The notes below the pieces were generated by a model. That model was not told where the DNA came from. It saw nothing but the letters and a program-made list of their open reading frames with translations, and searched no databases. From assembly GCA_020833085.1 (NCBI GenBank), contig JAJHQY010000022.1, positions 1-8,067 of the forward strand: a stretch of 8,067 nt of DNA, in the 5' to 3' direction. This DNA is from Desulfurococcaceae archaeon. Its GTDB lineage: Archaea > Thermoproteota > Thermoprotei_A > Sulfolobales > Desulfurococcaceae. Positions within the stretch are counted from its first letter, which is position 1. The number at the start of each line of letters is the position of its first letter. Made by a program: the position numbers and the translations under genes. Positions 1-6,730 of this stretch are shown here, in pieces.

Positions 1-1342
1 TGGAAGGCTCGGCGCGCAGGTAGTAGAGTCTCGCGTAGTAGAGGCTAAAATATGGCTTAGAACAGACAGAGACGTGCTCAGCGGTCTCAGTAGGGTTTTC
101 GGCGTTCACAGAGCTGGAGTAGTACTAACGTATAGCTTCAGAGACCTAGACGACCTGGCTAAGTGGGTTTCTGAAGCCGCGAGGAGTAGTGTTGAAGGCA
201 AGAAGTTCGCTGTGAGAGTTAAGCGCAGTGGTCAACACTCGTTCACGTCTCTAGACGTAGCGCGCAGAGTTGGAGAACTCCTCAAACCCTACTCTGCCGG
301 CGTTGACTTGGAGAACCCGGAGGTCGTAGTAGAAGTCGAAGTGAGAGGCTCTAAGGCCTACCTCTACACGAGCACTGTTAAGGGACCTGGGGGCCTACCA
401 CTAGGAGTCGAGGGGAGAGCACTAGTCCTCTTTTCAGGGGGCTTTGACTCTCCTGTAGCTGCGTGGTTTACTGCTAAGCGCGGTGTTGAAGTGGACTTCT
501 TACACTACTACATGGGCTCCGCTGTGTCCTCCTACTACGCTTTTCTAGTAGCTAAGAAGCTCGCCTCTGAGTGGCTCTACGGCTACCGCCCCAGCTTCAT
601 ACTCGTAGACTTTACAGGCGTAATCGCAGAGATCACGAGGCGAGTTGAGTGGAGTTACAGGCAAGTAGTCCTGAGGGCTGTGATGTACGTAGTAGCTGAG
701 AAAATAGCCGAGAAAATGGGCTACGAGGCGCTGATCACAGGGGAGTCTATTGGGCAGGCTTCGAGTCAGACACTGAAAAATCTTAGTGCTATTGAGAGAG
801 CTGTCGGAATTAAGATTCCAGTTCTGAGGCCGTTACTAGGCTTAGATAAAGAGGAGATTATAGAGCATTCTAGGCGAATAGGCCTCTACGAGTATTCCTC
901 TAGAGTCTTTGAGGCCTGCGCTATTGCACCTACACGCGTCGTAACGGCCGCTAGTCCCGAAGAGATCTCTAGGTATTTGAGTAGTATAGACGCTAGTGTA
1001 ATCGAGAAGGCTGTTAGCTCGGCGAGAGTGTACGACGTGCTCTCAGCTAGCCCCGAGGACGTGGTGCTCGCTAGTAGTATAGAACTGGACTTTATTCCAG
1101 AGAACGCCGTGGTGGTAGACGTGAGGAGAGACCGCTCACAGCCACTACCAAACAGTATTCCCCTCAGCGAGGTCGAGTGGGAGAAGCTGAGAGATAAGGT
1201 AATAGTCCTCGTCTGTGAAACTGGTAGTTTAAGTCACCTCATAGCGAGAGAGCTGCGAGAACTAGGCTACAAGGCCTTCAGCTTGAGAGGTGGTGTAAAG
1301 GGGTGTTCGCTGCTCAGCACACGGAGTAGTGAGCAGAAGTAG
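1..1342 (+). CDS. thiI: tRNA 4-thiouridine synthetase ThiI with rhodanese domain (5' end outside window)
   Basis: ThiI adenylates U8 of tRNA with ATP and replaces its oxygen with persulfide sulfur, giving 4-thiouridine. A GTG lies at base 74, but the frame is open to the left edge (first whole codon at base 2). Those 24 codons read like the N-terminal ferredoxin-like domain leading into LSRVFGV, so I treat the gene as truncated by the window. Counting from base 74: THUMP region about residues 15-105; PP-loop ATPase motif SGGFDS at 121-126; the family motif around TGESIGQASSQTL at 222-234; Cys282 in the AANH domain; rhodanese-like domain about 337-412 with loop CETGSLS starting at Cys381. In E. 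coli ThiI, cysteines at these two places act in persulfide transfer; the same role here is inferred. It ends with TAG, 11 bases from the converging rfcL stop. Family assignment is very secure. Confidence 0.95.
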   Translation, partial: GRLGAQVVESRVVEAKIWLRTDRDVLSGLSRVFGVHRAGVVLTYSFRDLDDLAKWVSEAARSSVEGKKFAVRVKRSGQHSFTSLDVARRVGELLKPYSAGVDLENPEVVVEVEVRGSKAYLYTSTVKGPGGLPLGVEGRALVLFSGGFDSPVAAWFTAKRGVEVDFLHYYMGSAVSSYYAFLVAKKLASEWLYGYRPSFILVDFTGVIAEITRRVEWSYRQVVLRAVMYVVAEKIAEKMGYEALITGESIGQASSQTLKNLSAIERAVGIKIPVLRPLLGLDKEEIIEHSRRIGLYEYSSRVFEACAIAPTRVVTAASPEEISRYLSSIDASVIEKAVSSARVYDVLSASPEDVVLASSIELDFIPENAVVVDVRRDRSQPLPNSIPLSEVEWEKLRDKVIVLVCETGSLSHLIARELRELGYKAFSLRGGVKGCSLLSTRSSEQK

Positions 1343-1353
1343 TTACAGCTTCG

Positions 1354-2631
1354 CTACCTCTTCTGCTTCTTCATGTAGGCTAGTACCTCCTTAGCTCTCG
1401 GTCCAGCTAGCCACTTGACGAGCTCCTCGGGTAGCTTGTAGCCCTGTGCTATTTTAGCGGCGTACTGTGGGTTTTGCGTGAAGATAACTCTCAAATAGGG
1501 TATTACGTCGCTCTTGACAATGGCCCTACTCGTGAGCAGTCTCCCCGCCAGCACTTCCGCGAGGGCCTCTCTGTACTCGCGCGACTTCTTAGTCTCAGCG
1601 AGTAGTTTTATTTTCTCGGGCATTTTGAAGGCTTTCCACTTGTACTTGTACGCAGTCCTCGCGAACGCGACTCCAGGCCCCATCATTTCCAGCGCGTAGG
1701 AGAGCAGGTCCCAGTTCTGAGTCTTAACAATCCTACCCAAGTACACATCAGCTCTACTCAGCGCCTCGTAAGCCCTCCACACCTCCTCCGGCGTCTCGTA
1801 GTAAGTGGGTATGTGCTCATTAATCCACGTTATGAACTCGTCGTGAGAGAGGTCAGTAGACGTCACTGCCTCACGGGCCTGGAAGATGTAGGTCGCGTTA
1901 AATAGCTTCTGGAGGGCCTCCCAGGGCGCGTAGACGCGATCCCTGTACACCGCTACAGCTTTCACGGTGTCGAGTGTAACTCTCTTATTGAGCGCTGCCG
2001 CGGCCTCTAAGTCGTTAATAGCGCTGCGTAAGTCGCCTTCGGACCTCTTCGCGATCTCTTTTAGCGCGGCCGGCTCGCAGTACAAGTTCTCGGCTTTACA
2101 GATCTTCTCGAGAACGCTCACAACGTCTCTCTCACTGAGCCTCTTCATCGGTATTAACTCCGCTACTTCTCTCAGAGGCTTCAAGTGCTCTTGGAAGGGG
2201 TTATTCGCCGTCATTATAATGGGGTTTCTAGTGTTCTTTATGACCTCTACTAGGGCCTCCACGCCTCCGGCATCAGCGCGGGGGTCTAATCCGTCGACTT
2301 CGTCTAGGAGAATAAGCTTCTTACCCATGAGGCCTGCTGTCTGCGAGGCTACTTTAGCTATTCTCTCAATATCGGCTTTTCTCCTACTGTCACTCGCATT
2401 CATCTCGAAGAGCTGGTACTTAAACGTCTTCGCTACGGCCTCGACTAGACTCGTCTTGCCGCAACCAGCTGGGCCGTACAGTAGAACCGCTTTCTTCTCG
2501 ACTCTACCACCTTCCTCCCAGGCTTTAAGCCACGCTATTAGCTTCTGCTTAGCCTCCTCCTGGTTCACGACGTCGTTTATGTGCTTGGGCCTGTACTTGA
2601 TAATCCACGGCAAGTACTGCTCACTACTCAC
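1354..2631 (-). CDS. rfcL: Replication factor C large subunit (clamp loader)
   Basis: This is the large subunit of the archaeal clamp loader, which with RFC small subunits opens the PCNA ring and loads it on primed DNA using ATP. In the 425-residue product: RFC box near the N-terminus (IKYRPKHINDVV, 11-22); Walker A GPAGCGKT 53-60; Walker B LILLDEVD 106-113; sensor 1 TANN 141-144; sensor 2 GDLRSAIN 199-206; then helical collar and large-subunit-specific C-terminal regions. It lacks the SRC motif, as expected for the large subunit. The GTG start lies 6 bases after the rfcS stop, and GGTG inside the last rfcS codons (2641-2644) serves as SD with 9 bases spacing, so the two genes should be translated from one mRNA. 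The tail ends in a short basic stretch (KKQKR) with no obvious PCNA-interacting QxxLxxFF box, unlike some archaeal RFC-L proteins. Confidence 0.96.
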   Translation of the reverse strand: MSSEQYLPWIIKYRPKHINDVVNQEEAKQKLIAWLKAWEEGGRVEKKAVLLYGPAGCGKTSLVEAVAKTFKYQLFEMNASDSRRKADIERIAKVASQTAGLMGKKLILLDEVDGLDPRADAGGVEALVEVIKNTRNPIIMTANNPFQEHLKPLREVAELIPMKRLSERDVVSVLEKICKAENLYCEPAALKEIAKRSEGDLRSAINDLEAAAALNKRVTLDTVKAVAVYRDRVYAPWEALQKLFNATYIFQAREAVTSTDLSHDEFITWINEHIPTYYETPEEVWRAYEALSRADVYLGRIVKTQNWDLLSYALEMMGPGVAFARTAYKYKWKAFKMPEKIKLLAETKKSREYREALAEVLAGRLLTSRAIVKSDVIPYLRVIFTQNPQYAAKIAQGYKLPEELVKWLAGPRAKEVLAYMKKQKR

Positions 2632-2637
2632 TACTAT

Positions 2638-3606
2638 CTACACCTTGACTTTCCTCCCGAGGAGCGCCAGCCTGGCTAGAAACGCGTTTAGCTGTATCTC
2701 GTCGTCAGCGCCCTCTACGAGTCTAAACTGTATTTCACCCGCGTAGTCCGCAATCATGATCTTGAGCTCGTCTGGTATCTTGACTTCTGGACTAAAGATC
2801 TCTCTGTGAATTTGCTTAATAATATCCACTCCGCTCAGCCCATAGTTGATCATGAGCTCCCTCAGCTTCCTCCTCGCCTCTACGAAGTTGCCCGAGAGAG
2901 CTAACTGTAGCATCTCTCTAACTTCCCTCGGGTGGGCGAGCCCCACGACCTTGTACACCGCGTCCTCATTGACCTCGCCTAGAGCCGCCGCGGCTTGTAG
3001 TATGTTTATGGCTCTTCTCATATCGCCCTCAGAGATCTCGTAGATGACGTCCAGCGCCTTCTCCCTGCACACTACTTTCTCCTGCTCGCAGATATACATA
3101 AGCCTCTTCACGACGTCTTCGCGCTTAAGCGGCACAAACCTGAACACTGCACACCTGCTCTGAATGGGCTCAATGATCTTGCTGGGGTAGTTGGCTGTGA
3201 GTATAAACCTCGTGTTCGCTGAGTAGAGCTCCATTAGCCTTCTCAGCGCCTGCTGGGCGTCACTCGTCATGTTGTCGGCCTCGTCTAGTAGGACTATTTT
3301 AAAGGGCACATCGCCGACTACTTTCGACCTCGCAAACTCCTTGACCTTTGTCCTTATGACTTCAATTTTCCTCTCGTCTGAGGCGTTTAGCTCTAACATG
3401 TACTGCCTATAGTTCTCACCGTAAAGGTCGTGCGCGAGCGCGTGGGCTATTGTCGTCTTACCAGTACCGGGCGGCCCCGCGAACAGCATGTGTGGTATGT
3501 TCTTCTCCGCTACGAACCTCTTAAGCCTCTCAACTATCTCCCTCTGATTCACTACCTCGTCTAGTGATTTAGGCCTGTACTTCTCAGCCCAGAGAAGCTC
3601 GCTCAA
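2638..3606 (-). CDS. rfcS: Replication factor C small subunit (clamp loader)
   Basis: This is the small subunit of RFC, normally present in four copies with one large subunit; it supplies most ATP sites of the clamp loader. The 322-residue product has the usual family length. It shows the RFC box (WAEKYRPKSLDEVV, 6-19), Walker A GPPGTGKT 44-51, Walker B VLLDEAD 105-111, sensor 1 TANY 137-140, the SRC arginine-finger motif 150-152, sensor 2 GDMRRAIN 194-201, then the collar domain. The start is TTG: an in-frame TAG lies two codons upstream, the conserved N-terminus begins right at the TTG, and a GAGGT SD (3614-3618, minus strand) sits 7 bases before it. It is first in the rfcS-rfcL operon and faces away from gins23 across a 94-base spacer. 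Confidence 0.97.
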   Translation of the reverse strand: MSELLWAEKYRPKSLDEVVNQREIVERLKRFVAEKNIPHMLFAGPPGTGKTTIAHALAHDLYGENYRQYMLELNASDERKIEVIRTKVKEFARSKVVGDVPFKIVLLDEADNMTSDAQQALRRLMELYSANTRFILTANYPSKIIEPIQSRCAVFRFVPLKREDVVKRLMYICEQEKVVCREKALDVIYEISEGDMRRAINILQAAAALGEVNEDAVYKVVGLAHPREVREMLQLALSGNFVEARRKLRELMINYGLSGVDIIKQIHREIFSPEVKIPDELKIMIADYAGEIQFRLVEGADDEIQLNAFLARLALLGRKVKV

Positions 3607-3700
3607 GGTCTATACCTCGAGGTGTCAACTCCCTTTAAACTAATCCTTAATGTAGGGTAATAAAGGGGGATGTCAGAGTTAGAGTAAGAGGGCTCTAGTA
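3607..3700. promoter_or_regulatory. Divergent spacer between rfcS-rfcL and gins23-mcm, with promoters inferred
   Basis: Both operons begin at this 94-base spacer, so initiation signals for each strand are expected here. Candidates are AT-rich elements: TTTAAA at 3634-3639 (self-complementary, so usable in either direction) and CTTTATTA on the minus strand at 3665-3658. The latter would place the rfcS transcript start near 3635, leaving a short leader containing the GAGGT site. For the + strand, a start near 3660 from TTTAAA would give a leader of about 40 bases. None has a convincing purine-rich BRE, so exact positions are guesses; only the presence of divergent promoters is well grounded. 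Confidence 0.5.
3614..3618 (-). promoter_or_regulatory. SD site deciding the TTG start of rfcS
   Basis: GAGGT on the minus strand is followed by 7 bases and then the TTG of rfcS. It complements the archaeal 16S rRNA 3' end (CACCUCC type). With the in-frame stop immediately upstream and no nearby ATG, it fixes this TTG as the start. Confidence 0.75.
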
Positions 3701-4282
3701 GTGAGCGGCCTAGTCGAGCTTCTAGGCGAGTTAATATCGGACTTCATATCCAGGGACGCGGAGGAGGAGTATGTGAGAGTAGCGTATACAGGCCCCCCTA
3801 CACTGGTATTTCTAGAAGACGGCTACGTTGAGCTCGTAAAGGGCGCTGAGTACAACCTGCCGCGCTGGATAGCCCAACTACTCGCCGAGAAGGGCTACGC
3901 GAAGGTACTAGAAGAAGACGTAGACGCCGTAGCTATTGGCAGGTTAATGTTTAATGAGAGTAGGAGTAGAGGTCAAATTAAATTCGAGAAGTTAAAGGGG
4001 TACTTCTACTCCAGGGTGAAGACTACTATTCAGCACCTGCTAAAACGCTACAAGTCCGCGAGCAACATAGAAGAGATCAAGAGTGTCTCCGACACTCTCT
4101 CCACTCTCTCCTCCAACACGAAAAACCTCTACAAGGTTAGACTGAGCAAAATTCTGAGCATACTCTCAGTTCAAGAGCTCCCTCCAGAAGTACTGAGTAA
4201 TCTGAGCGAGGAGGAGAAGCTCCTCTACAATACACTCCGCGTTATTCTCGAAGTACTCAATAAGAGGGTCTTCGAGGTGTAG
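3701..4282 (+). CDS. gins23: GINS complex subunit Gins23
   Basis: Archaeal GINS contains Gins23 and Gins51 (Gins15) subunits and binds MCM and GAN/RecJ-like proteins at the fork. The 193-residue product has the Gins23 order: a small beta-rich B domain first (about 24-70, containing VELVKGAEYNLPRWIAQLL, 43-61), then the helical A domain (about 75-193). A serine/threonine-rich segment at 128-140 (SVSDTLSTLSSNT) joins the two helical parts. The GTG start is supported because the only upstream in-frame codons before a TAG at 3680 contain no other start, and GAGGG lies about 8-10 bases before it. The stop is 4 bases from the mcm start; in Sulfolobus, gins23 is likewise upstream of mcm, which supports the call. 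Sequence identity in this family is low, so the subunit name rests on domain order plus context. Confidence 0.87.
   Translation: MSGLVELLGELISDFISRDAEEEYVRVAYTGPPTLVFLEDGYVELVKGAEYNLPRWIAQLLAEKGYAKVLEEDVDAVAIGRLMFNESRSRGQIKFEKLKGYFYSRVKTTIQHLLKRYKSASNIEEIKSVSDTLSTLSSNTKNLYKVRLSKILSILSVQELPPEVLSNLSEEEKLLYNTLRVILEVLNKRVFEV
4273..4278 (+). promoter_or_regulatory. SD site of mcm inside the end of gins23
   Basis: GAGGTG overlaps the last codons of gins23 (…FEV-stop) and precedes the mcm GTG by 8 bases. It supports the GTG at 4287 as the start and coupled translation of the two genes. Confidence 0.75.
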
Positions 4283-4286
4283 ACGC

Positions 4287-6389
4287 GTGAGTGACTCGAT
4301 TAAACTAGAGGCAATTAGAGACTACGCTCTAGAGTTCCTCAAGTTCCTGGACGGCTTCAAGTCTCGCGAGGGCGTCTTCAAATACCACGACAGAGTGTGG
4401 CACATGATAAACATGAATCAGCGAAGCCTCGTAGTAGACTTCGACGACCTCATACTCTTCAACCCGGCGCTCGCCGAGTACCTAATGGACCACCCAATCG
4501 AGGCTCTCGAGGCTTTTAGCCAAGCGCTCAGAACGTTCGTAGAGCGCTTAAACCCAGAGTTTGCGAGGAGCGTGCCGAGATTCTACGTGAGAATCCGCAA
4601 CCCCCCGCACGTCATGAAGATCAGGGAGCTCAGTAGCGAGTATATTGGCAGGCTAGTAGCGGTTGAGGGCATAGTTACTCGCGTTACTCGCGTCGACGCG
4701 AAAATAGTTAAGGCCAAATTCAGGCACGTAACCGAGCTGGGGGAAGTACACGAGTTCGAGTACCCTCCGGAGGGTGAGATAGGCGAGAGGCTGGAGAAGC
4801 CGCCCTACTGCCTAATATGCCACAAGGCTGCCAAACTAGAGCTGGTTCCAGAGAAGAGTAGCTTTATTGACTGGCAGAAGATAGTTGTTCAGGAGAAGCC
4901 CGAGGAGGTGCCCGGAGGCCAGATACCCAGATCGATTGAGGCCGTTCTAACGGGAGATATAGTAGACAGCGCGAGGCCGGGAGACCGCGTCGTCTTAACG
5001 GGTATACTCAAAGTAGCACCTCTAGCACCCGGCGCTGAGAGAAAGGGCTCGAGAACAGTGTTCGCGTTCTACATCGACGTAAACCACGTAGAGGTCCAGG
5101 AGAAGGCCCTAGAGGAGGTCGTCATTACGAGAGAAGACGAGGAGAAGATTAGAGAGCTGGCTAGAGACCCGTGGATACGCGAGAAGATAATTGCTAGTAT
5201 AGCGCCGGGTATTTACGGGTACTGGGACATTAAGGAGGCAATAGCACTACTACTCTTCGGCGGCACGCCGCAAGTCCTCCCCGACGGGACGAGAATTAGA
5301 GGCGACATTCACGTCCTCCTAGTCGGAGACCCTGGCACTGCTAAGTCCCAGCTCCTACAGTTCACTTCGAGAATAGCCCCGAGAGGTCTCTACACGAGCG
5401 GTAAGGGGTCTACCGCGGCTGGTCTAACGGCGACTGTTCTCAGAGACAAGGCTACCGGCGAGTACTACTTAGAGGCCGGCGCGCTAGTACTAGCCGATGG
5501 CGGAGTGGCGTGTATTGACGAGATCGACAAAATGAGAGAGGAGGACAGGAGTGCTATTCACGAAGTACTAGAGCAACAGACTGTGAGTATAGCTAAAGCT
5601 GGAATTGTCGCGCGGTTAAACGCGAGGACATCTGTGCTAGCGGCTGGCAACCCGAAGCACGGTAGGTACGACCCCACGCAACCCGTGAGCAAGAACATAG
5701 ACTTACCCCCCACAATACTCTCCAGGTTCGACTTGATATTCATCATACAGGACATACCCAGGCAAGACCACGACAGGAAACTCGCGAGGCACATTCTCGG
5801 AGTTCACATCGAAGCCGAGAGGGCTAGGGGCTTCGTGGACTTAAACCTGTTGAAGAAGTATATTAGCTACGCGAGGAGGTATATTAGGCCCCAGTTAACA
5901 CCAGAAGCCGCCAAGCTCATAGAGGAGTTCTATATTAGTCTGCGCCAAGCCTCGCTCACGAGCACTGAGGGCGGTTTATCAGCAATAGCCATTACTCCGC
6001 GACAGCTCGAAGCCCTGATAAGACTAGCAGAAGCGCACGCTAAAATGGCCTTGAAGACCAAGGCCACTGTAGAAGACGCGGAAGAAGCTATTAGGCTAGT
6101 AATGAGCACTCTCTCCAGGGTGGGACTAGACGTAGAGAGTGGTAGAATAGACATAGACGTCCTCGAGACAGGTATTCCGGCCTCTAGAAGGCTCAAGAGA
6201 AAGAAGTTTAGAGAATTCCTATTCAAGTACCTCGAAGAAGTTGGCGGCGAGGCTGAACTAAACAGCATTATTAGCAAGGCGGCCGAGGAGGGCTTTGAAA
6301 AGGACTTCGTCTTAGAGGAGATAAACGAGCTAAAGAAGAGTGGAGAGATCTACATGCCGAGACCTGGTAGAATAGCGAGAGTGAAGTAG
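4287..6389 (+). CDS. mcm: Replicative DNA helicase MCM
   Basis: MCM is the homohexameric 3'-5' helicase that unwinds DNA at archaeal forks. The 700-residue product is full length (Sulfolobus MCM is of similar size) and has no intein. Order: N-terminal helical domain about 8-105; OB-fold/zinc domain about 108-270; AAA+ core about 285-610; C-terminal winged helix about 635-700. Motifs: Walker A GDPGTAKS 347-354; helix-2 insert about 370-405; Walker B CIDEID 409-414; presensor-1 hairpin with Lys437; sensor 1 AAGN 452-455; arginine finger LSRFD 478-482; sensor 2 near Arg572. The zinc region has H147 and C175-x2-C178, but no cysteine where Sulfolobus MCM has its second ligand; H155 is a possible substitute. 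The GTG start follows a strong SD 8 bases upstream. It is second gene of the gins23-mcm operon and converges with the next gene 9 bases away. Confidence 0.98.
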   Translation: MSDSIKLEAIRDYALEFLKFLDGFKSREGVFKYHDRVWHMINMNQRSLVVDFDDLILFNPALAEYLMDHPIEALEAFSQALRTFVERLNPEFARSVPRFYVRIRNPPHVMKIRELSSEYIGRLVAVEGIVTRVTRVDAKIVKAKFRHVTELGEVHEFEYPPEGEIGERLEKPPYCLICHKAAKLELVPEKSSFIDWQKIVVQEKPEEVPGGQIPRSIEAVLTGDIVDSARPGDRVVLTGILKVAPLAPGAERKGSRTVFAFYIDVNHVEVQEKALEEVVITREDEEKIRELARDPWIREKIIASIAPGIYGYWDIKEAIALLLFGGTPQVLPDGTRIRGDIHVLLVGDPGTAKSQLLQFTSRIAPRGLYTSGKGSTAAGLTATVLRDKATGEYYLEAGALVLADGGVACIDEIDKMREEDRSAIHEVLEQQTVSIAKAGIVARLNARTSVLAAGNPKHGRYDPTQPVSKNIDLPPTILSRFDLIFIIQDIPRQDHDRKLARHILGVHIEAERARGFVDLNLLKKYISYARRYIRPQLTPEAAKLIEEFYISLRQASLTSTEGGLSAIAITPRQLEALIRLAEAHAKMALKTKATVEDAEEAIRLVMSTLSRVGLDVESGRIDIDVLETGIPASRRLKRKKFREFLFKYLEEVGGEAELNSIISKAAEEGFEKDFVLEEINELKKSGEIYMPRPGRIARVK

Positions 6390-6405
6390 CGAAGTATACT
6401 ACTTC
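6383..6405. terminator. Inverted repeat spanning both converging stop codons (possible bidirectional terminator)
   Basis: GAAGTAG (6383-6389, containing the mcm stop) and CTACTTC (6399-6405, containing the opposing stop) form a perfect 7-base stem with a 9-base loop; further GCGA complementarity lies just outside. No T-run follows on either strand, and the symmetry partly arises because both proteins end in Lys-stop. Terminator function is therefore uncertain. Confidence 0.3.
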
Positions 6406-6677
6406 TCGCTCCTGCTAGCACTCTGAATTTTCTCCGCGAGCCACTTCTTCCTGTACTTCCAGAGCGTCGGGGGTGTCCACATAACCCACGCTGGCAGAGC
6501 CTTAATAAACTCGTAGGCCTCCTCCCAGCTCTCCAAGCCGAGCTTACTAGCTAGCTCTTCAAGACTCATAGGCGTCTTCAAGTACTCCTGTACAATTGAC
6601 AGTACTCTCTCGTCAATAGGTATTTCCTTATCACCCACTTTAACCACGAACACTATGTCCTCTCCGCTCTCACTCAT
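6399..6677 (-). CDS. Small uncharacterised protein beside mcm
   Basis: I do not recognise this protein with certainty. From the ATG at 6677 it has 92 residues. The first part (about 1-28) is short, strand-like and acidic, containing VFVVKVGDKEIPIDERV. The middle (about 29-62) is helical and reads like a small helix-turn-helix: LSIVQEYLKT, then SLEELASKLGL, then SWEEAYEFIKAL. The end is aromatic and proline-rich (PAWVMWTPPTLWKYRKKW) and basic. There is no signal peptide, membrane segment or cysteine pair. A GTG four codons upstream is possible, but the SD GAGGGGTG (6687-6694) would overlap it, whereas it precedes the ATG by 9 bases; hence my choice. It lies 53 bases downstream of tRNA-Pro on the same strand and converges with mcm. 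A DNA-binding role is a guess from the HTH-like pattern; being a true gene is likely from its clean SD and codon use. Confidence 0.8.
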   Translation of the reverse strand: MSESGEDIVFVVKVGDKEIPIDERVLSIVQEYLKTPMSLEELASKLGLESWEEAYEFIKALPAWVMWTPPTLWKYRKKWLAEKIQSASRSEK

Positions 6678-6686
6678 ACACGTAAA

Positions 6687-6694
6687 CACCCCTC
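6687..6694 (-). promoter_or_regulatory. SD site selecting the ATG of the small protein
   Basis: GAGGGGTG on the minus strand ends 9 bases before the ATG at 6677. It overlaps the GTG at 6689, which argues against that GTG as the start. A 5-base inverted repeat (CTCAG at 6692-6696 and CTGAG at 6702-6706) abuts and partly covers it. Confidence 0.6.
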
Positions 6695-6730
6695 AGAAAT
6701 ACTGAGAACAGGGCTTATTAGTTTTGAGTG

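Noticed and set aside
1514..1699. Short + strand frame opposite the rfcL C-terminal region
   Set aside because: It is a shadow of rfcL with no initiation signal or domain.
1967..2746. 259-codon open frame on the + strand opposite rfcL
   Set aside because: It lies antisense to a clearly conserved gene, crosses the rfcS-rfcL junction, has the Ser/Leu/Ala-rich makeup typical of antisense frames, and shows no recognisable domain.
2846..3043. Short + strand frame opposite rfcS
   Set aside because: It is a shadow of rfcS; composition is typical of antisense.
4800..5400. Possible intein or frameshift in mcm
   Set aside because: The frame is continuous from zinc domain to Walker A with normal spacing, and total length matches the family.
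5558..5794. 78-codon open frame on the - strand opposite mcm
   Set aside because: It is antisense to the sensor and arginine-finger region of MCM; its length is expected by chance in GC-balanced coding DNA.
5930..6277. 115-codon open frame on the - strand opposite the mcm 3' part
   Set aside because: It is entirely inside conserved mcm coding sequence and is serine/leucine-rich like other antisense shadows, with no SD or domain.
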